NCBI GenBank assembly: GCA_903837345.1
Contig: CAILUG010000053.1
Coordinates: 1-37,042 of the forward strand
Source of the DNA: an uncultured Gammaproteobacteria bacterium
GTDB taxonomy: Bacteria; Pseudomonadota; Gammaproteobacteria; Pseudomonadales; Pseudohongiellaceae
Reading direction: 5' to 3'
DNA: 37,042 nucleotides
Shown piece after piece: positions 34,821-37,042 of this stretch (position 1 is the stretch's first letter; every line of letters starts with the position of its first letter). The translations under genes and the position numbers were made by a program. The notes under the pieces are model-generated. The model had not been told where the DNA came from and searched no databases. It was given only the letters and a program-made list of their open reading frames with translations.

Positions 34821-36689
34821 TCATGGCGCCGGCTTGAAGGCCAGCAGCAGATTGCCGGGCACGCCCATCAAGCCATAGCCTGACTGGACAAACAGCATGC
34901 CGTTGGCTGCGACGACAGTCGCGTTGTCGATGGCACCGCCGTGACCTTTGACACCATTGACAGTATCAAACGAACGCGCGGTATCAAACGTGAAAAGTGG
35001 CTCGCCACTTTTGGTATCGAACACCTTGAGGTAGCCGTCGTTGGCGCCTTGCACCACCGCGCCATCCACCAGCAGCGTGGCGGCCGACATGCCGTAATTG
35101 CTGTTGCAGGATTTGATTTCCTGCTGGCGGGTGCCGCTGCAATCGGGTTTGTGCAGGTACGACCACAGGATGTTGCCGTTGTTGATGTCGAGTGCAAACA
35201 GTCCGGGCGTGACGCCATCGGCGGTGGGACCGGTGGACATGTTGTCGGCTGCAAACAAACGCTGTTGCCCGTCGTAGGCCATGCCCCAGTGGATGCCGCC
35301 CATTGCGCCGCCAGCGCCGACCTTGGTGCTCCACACCAGTTTGCCGGTGTCAGGATTCAGCGCCCACACCATGCCGTTTTTCTGGCCGCCCAGCACCAGT
35401 TCGGAACCATCCGGTTTTTTGGCGAGCATGATGCCAGCCCCGAAATCCCAGTCTTTGTTGACGCTGGTGGGTGGCGGGCAGTTGGGGCCGTCCGGCTGGT
35501 TCATGCAGCCGGTGAGGAAGATATCGTTGGGCGTGGTCTGGTATTTCCATGCCAGTTTGCCGTCTTCCATGTGTATCGCCAGGATCGCGTCGCTGCTGTC
35601 TGTAGCCGGTGCCGATGTGTTTTCACCAGTGCCGACATAGATAAGGTGGCGCTTCTCATCAATGGCTGCGGCTGTCCAGATCGGTGCACCCGACGGTCCA
35701 TAGTGTTGGGTGCCCACTTTGCTGACATCGGTTTTCTTCGCATCTTCCATCGTGTGATACACCCACAGCCGCTCGCCAGTCGACACTTTGAGCGCCACCA
35801 CGGCGCCGTGACTGGTGCAGCATTCGTAGTCAGGCACTGCGCCCATGTTGAGCTCGCCGGACGAGATGGGCACAAAGATCCTGTCTTCAAACAGCACCGG
35901 CATTGCGGTGACATTCGACACGCTGGTGACTTTTACCGAAGTGGTCCACAGCACTTGTGCATTGGAGGCATCCATCATCAGCACGTGGGTGGCGGCATCG
36001 GCAAACAGTAATACGTTACGGCCATTCGGCAATTTGTGATAAGCGAGCGCCGTACGCAGAGGCACGTCGTGCTGGTAAACCCACTTCACGCACGGTGCAG
36101 CACCGCCGATGTCGAGAGCAAACAACTGGCCGGAATCAACAATGGAAAGATACATGGTGTTACCCACCACCACCGGCTGTGCACGCATGTTGGCGGTTTG
36201 CGGAAATGCCATCACCCACGCCAGTTGCAGCTTGCCCATCTGGGCTGTGGAAAGGCCGGCCTGTTTGGCAGTGAGGCGACGATTGTTGTGGGAGTCAAAA
36301 CCCCACTGGCCGATGGTGGGAGTGCCGGTGTCCACGGCCAAATGATCGGCCTTGCAGGAATGGGATGCGATCCAGCTGTTGTCGACATCCGCGGTGGCAG
36401 AGAGATACGACACCACGCTGTCGATGTCCTTCGCACTCAGCGGCGCGGCTTGTGCTTTCATCTTGCCGTTGGTGAGTGCATAGGACACCGAGCGTGGCCC
36501 CATGCGCTTGAGGGTTTCAATCGGCGGCGCCTTGGTTTCAGCCGGCTTGGCGTGGCAGGTGGCACATACGGTGTCGTAAATCTTCTGGCCGTCCTTGTTG
36601 CCATCGGCGCTGCGCACCGGTTGCTGGCCGAACGCTAGCGGTACAGCAAGAGCAACTATGAATGTGAATCTGGCGACTTGTTTGAACAT
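34821..36689 (-). CDS. Cytochrome c / PQQ dehydrogenase, polyvinyl-alcohol-dehydrogenase-like
   Basis: A 622-residue periplasmic quinohaemoprotein. Signal peptide 1-21 (ending AFGQ). N-terminal cytochrome c domain with Cys42-Ala-Thr-Cys45-His46 and a likely Met77 ligand (GKMKAQ). From about residue 120 there is a PQQ-type beta-propeller, with repeated strands such as GQLFALDI, GAVVALKVSTGERLWVY, GMVWALNPDTGKLVWST and GLFALDINNGNILWSY, and a vicinal Cys290-Cys291 in DYECCTSHG. Haem first, propeller second is the order of polyvinyl-alcohol dehydrogenase, unlike alcohol dehydrogenases with C-terminal haem. The true substrate may be another secondary alcohol. The start at 36689 has GAGGGG upstream. 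A palindromic repeat lies about 80 bp before it. Confidence 0.85.
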   Translation of the reverse strand: MFKQVARFTFIVALAVPLAFGQQPVRSADGNKDGQKIYDTVCATCHAKPAETKAPPIETLKRMGPRSVSYALTNGKMKAQAAPLSAKDIDSVVSYLSATADVDNSWIASHSCKADHLAVDTGTPTIGQWGFDSHNNRRLTAKQAGLSTAQMGKLQLAWVMAFPQTANMRAQPVVVGNTMYLSIVDSGQLFALDIGGAAPCVKWVYQHDVPLRTALAYHKLPNGRNVLLFADAATHVLMMDASNAQVLWTTSVKVTSVSNVTAMPVLFEDRIFVPISSGELNMGAVPDYECCTSHGAVVALKVSTGERLWVYHTMEDAKKTDVSKVGTQHYGPSGAPIWTAAAIDEKRHLIYVGTGENTSAPATDSSDAILAIHMEDGKLAWKYQTTPNDIFLTGCMNQPDGPNCPPPTSVNKDWDFGAGIMLAKKPDGSELVLGGQKNGMVWALNPDTGKLVWSTKVGAGGAMGGIHWGMAYDGQQRLFAADNMSTGPTADGVTPGLFALDINNGNILWSYLHKPDCSGTRQQEIKSCNSNYGMSAATLLVDGAVVQGANDGYLKVFDTKSGEPLFTFDTARSFDTVNGVKGHGGAIDNATVVAANGMLFVQSGYGLMGVPGNLLLAFKPAP

Positions 36690-36768
36690 GGCGATCCCCT
36701 CTTTTTTGTAGCCTGATTTAGCCAGTGAAGGAAGCTGGAGGCAAGAGCGCTGCAACAGTCCGGTGTGC

Positions 36769-36877
36769 AGCCTCTGGCCGGCACAGTGTTCCGCGACCGC
36801 CGCGAGTACGTCCCTGTAGGCTTAGTCTTCGGCATCCATGCCTCAGATGTCGCTGCACACTGTGCCGGCCAGAGGCT
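36769..36877 (-). repeat. Palindromic repeat element, copy 2 (reversed orientation)
   Basis: Arms 36769-36797 and 36849-36877 are complementary at 27 of 29 positions, with partial pairing continuing a few bases outwards. The core 36798-36848, read on the minus strand, matches copies 1 and 3 (GAGGCATGGATGCC, then CTACAGGGACGTACTCG). The arms share no evident sequence with copies 1 and 3. It lies upstream of the PQQ dehydrogenase gene and faces copy 3. Confidence 0.85.
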
Positions 36878-36931
36878 TCAGACATTCGAGCGTGTTCACA
36901 ACAGCAGGAGGAATTACGCTCTGAACTCGAG

Positions 36932-37042
36932 AGCCTTGGGCGGAGAGACGCTTCTGAAACTGTCTGAGGCCAGGGACGGCCGAAGACAAGCTACAGGGAT
37001 GTACTCGTGGCGTGTTTCAGAAGCGTCTCTCCGCCCAAGGCT
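36932..37042 (+). repeat. Palindromic repeat element, copy 3 (reaches window edge)
   Basis: Arms 36932-36960 and 37014-37042 are perfectly complementary over 29 bp, and the right arm reaches the last base of the window, so pairing may extend further. The core 36961-37013 has GAGGCCAGGGACGGCC and CTACAGGGATGTACTCG. It is separated from copy 2 by 54 bp holding no gene; GAGCGT (36888-36893) and ACGCTC (36916-36921) are an inverted pair in this spacer. Confidence 0.85.

Noticed and set aside
34941-36011. Plus-strand open frame of 356 codons
   Set aside because: Antisense to the PQQ dehydrogenase; no recognisable motif, His/Arg/Gly-rich shadow composition.

Overview
The window looks like the chromosome of a GC-rich, Gram-negative, probably gammaproteobacterial heterotroph. 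The evidence is an outer-membrane phospholipase, TonB-dependent uptake, periplasmic c-type cytochromes, a PQQ dehydrogenase, and the dense short operons with 4-bp ATGA overlaps common in such genomes. No rRNA, tRNA or CRISPR array was seen. The species cannot be named from the sequence alone.

Layout. 1-4.5 kb: a TauE/SafE permease, outer-membrane phospholipase A (pldA), an M48/TPR lipoprotein protease, a stand-alone RibD-type deaminase and a YdcH-like small protein. 4.6-8.7 kb (minus strand): a tightly packed set, MFS transporter > chalcone-isomerase-like protein > DsbA/FrnE-like protein > RimK-like ATP-grasp ligase > polyphosphate kinase 2. 8.8-15.1 kb (plus): a quinone oxidoreductase, a long palindromic repeat, then agmatine deiminase, N-carbamoylputrescine amidase (agmatine to putrescine), a Rieske oxygenase, an SDR and a class-C-type serine hydrolase. 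15.1-19.4 kb: the LemA/TPM/TPM trio, thiopurine methyltransferase, a second TauE/SafE permease and a DsbA-like protein.

20.2-25.6 kb (plus): a six-gene, mostly undescribed secreted/membrane operon. It has an internally duplicated exported protein, two DUF6152-like proteins whose predicted mature N-termini both begin His-His, a large exported protein with a Gly-Pro-rich segment, and two small membrane proteins. The arrangement suggests a periplasm/inner-membrane system that could handle a metal, by analogy with CopC/CopD. This is inference.

25.6-29.6 kb: an IS91-family element with a recognisable oriIS-like end, then a visibly more AT-rich segment with a perfect FNR/ANR-type box, a SOUL haem-binding protein and an orphan LapG-like protease. 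It ends at a sharp breakpoint near 29,590, where a 4-cresol-dehydrogenase-type flavoprotein gene has lost its 5' end. Its cytochrome c partner follows intact. 31.3-36.7 kb (minus): a TonB-dependent receptor interrupted by one in-frame amber codon, an NmrA-like reductase and a cytochrome c/PQQ dehydrogenase resembling polyvinyl-alcohol dehydrogenase. This end of the window looks like a catabolic region in decay.

The most unusual structure is a three-copy repeat family at 9779-9890, 36769-36877 and 36932-37042. Each copy has a conserved core of about 51-54 bp, containing CTACAGGGAYGTACTCG, held between about 29-bp arms. The arms are complementary within each copy but unrelated in sequence between copies.
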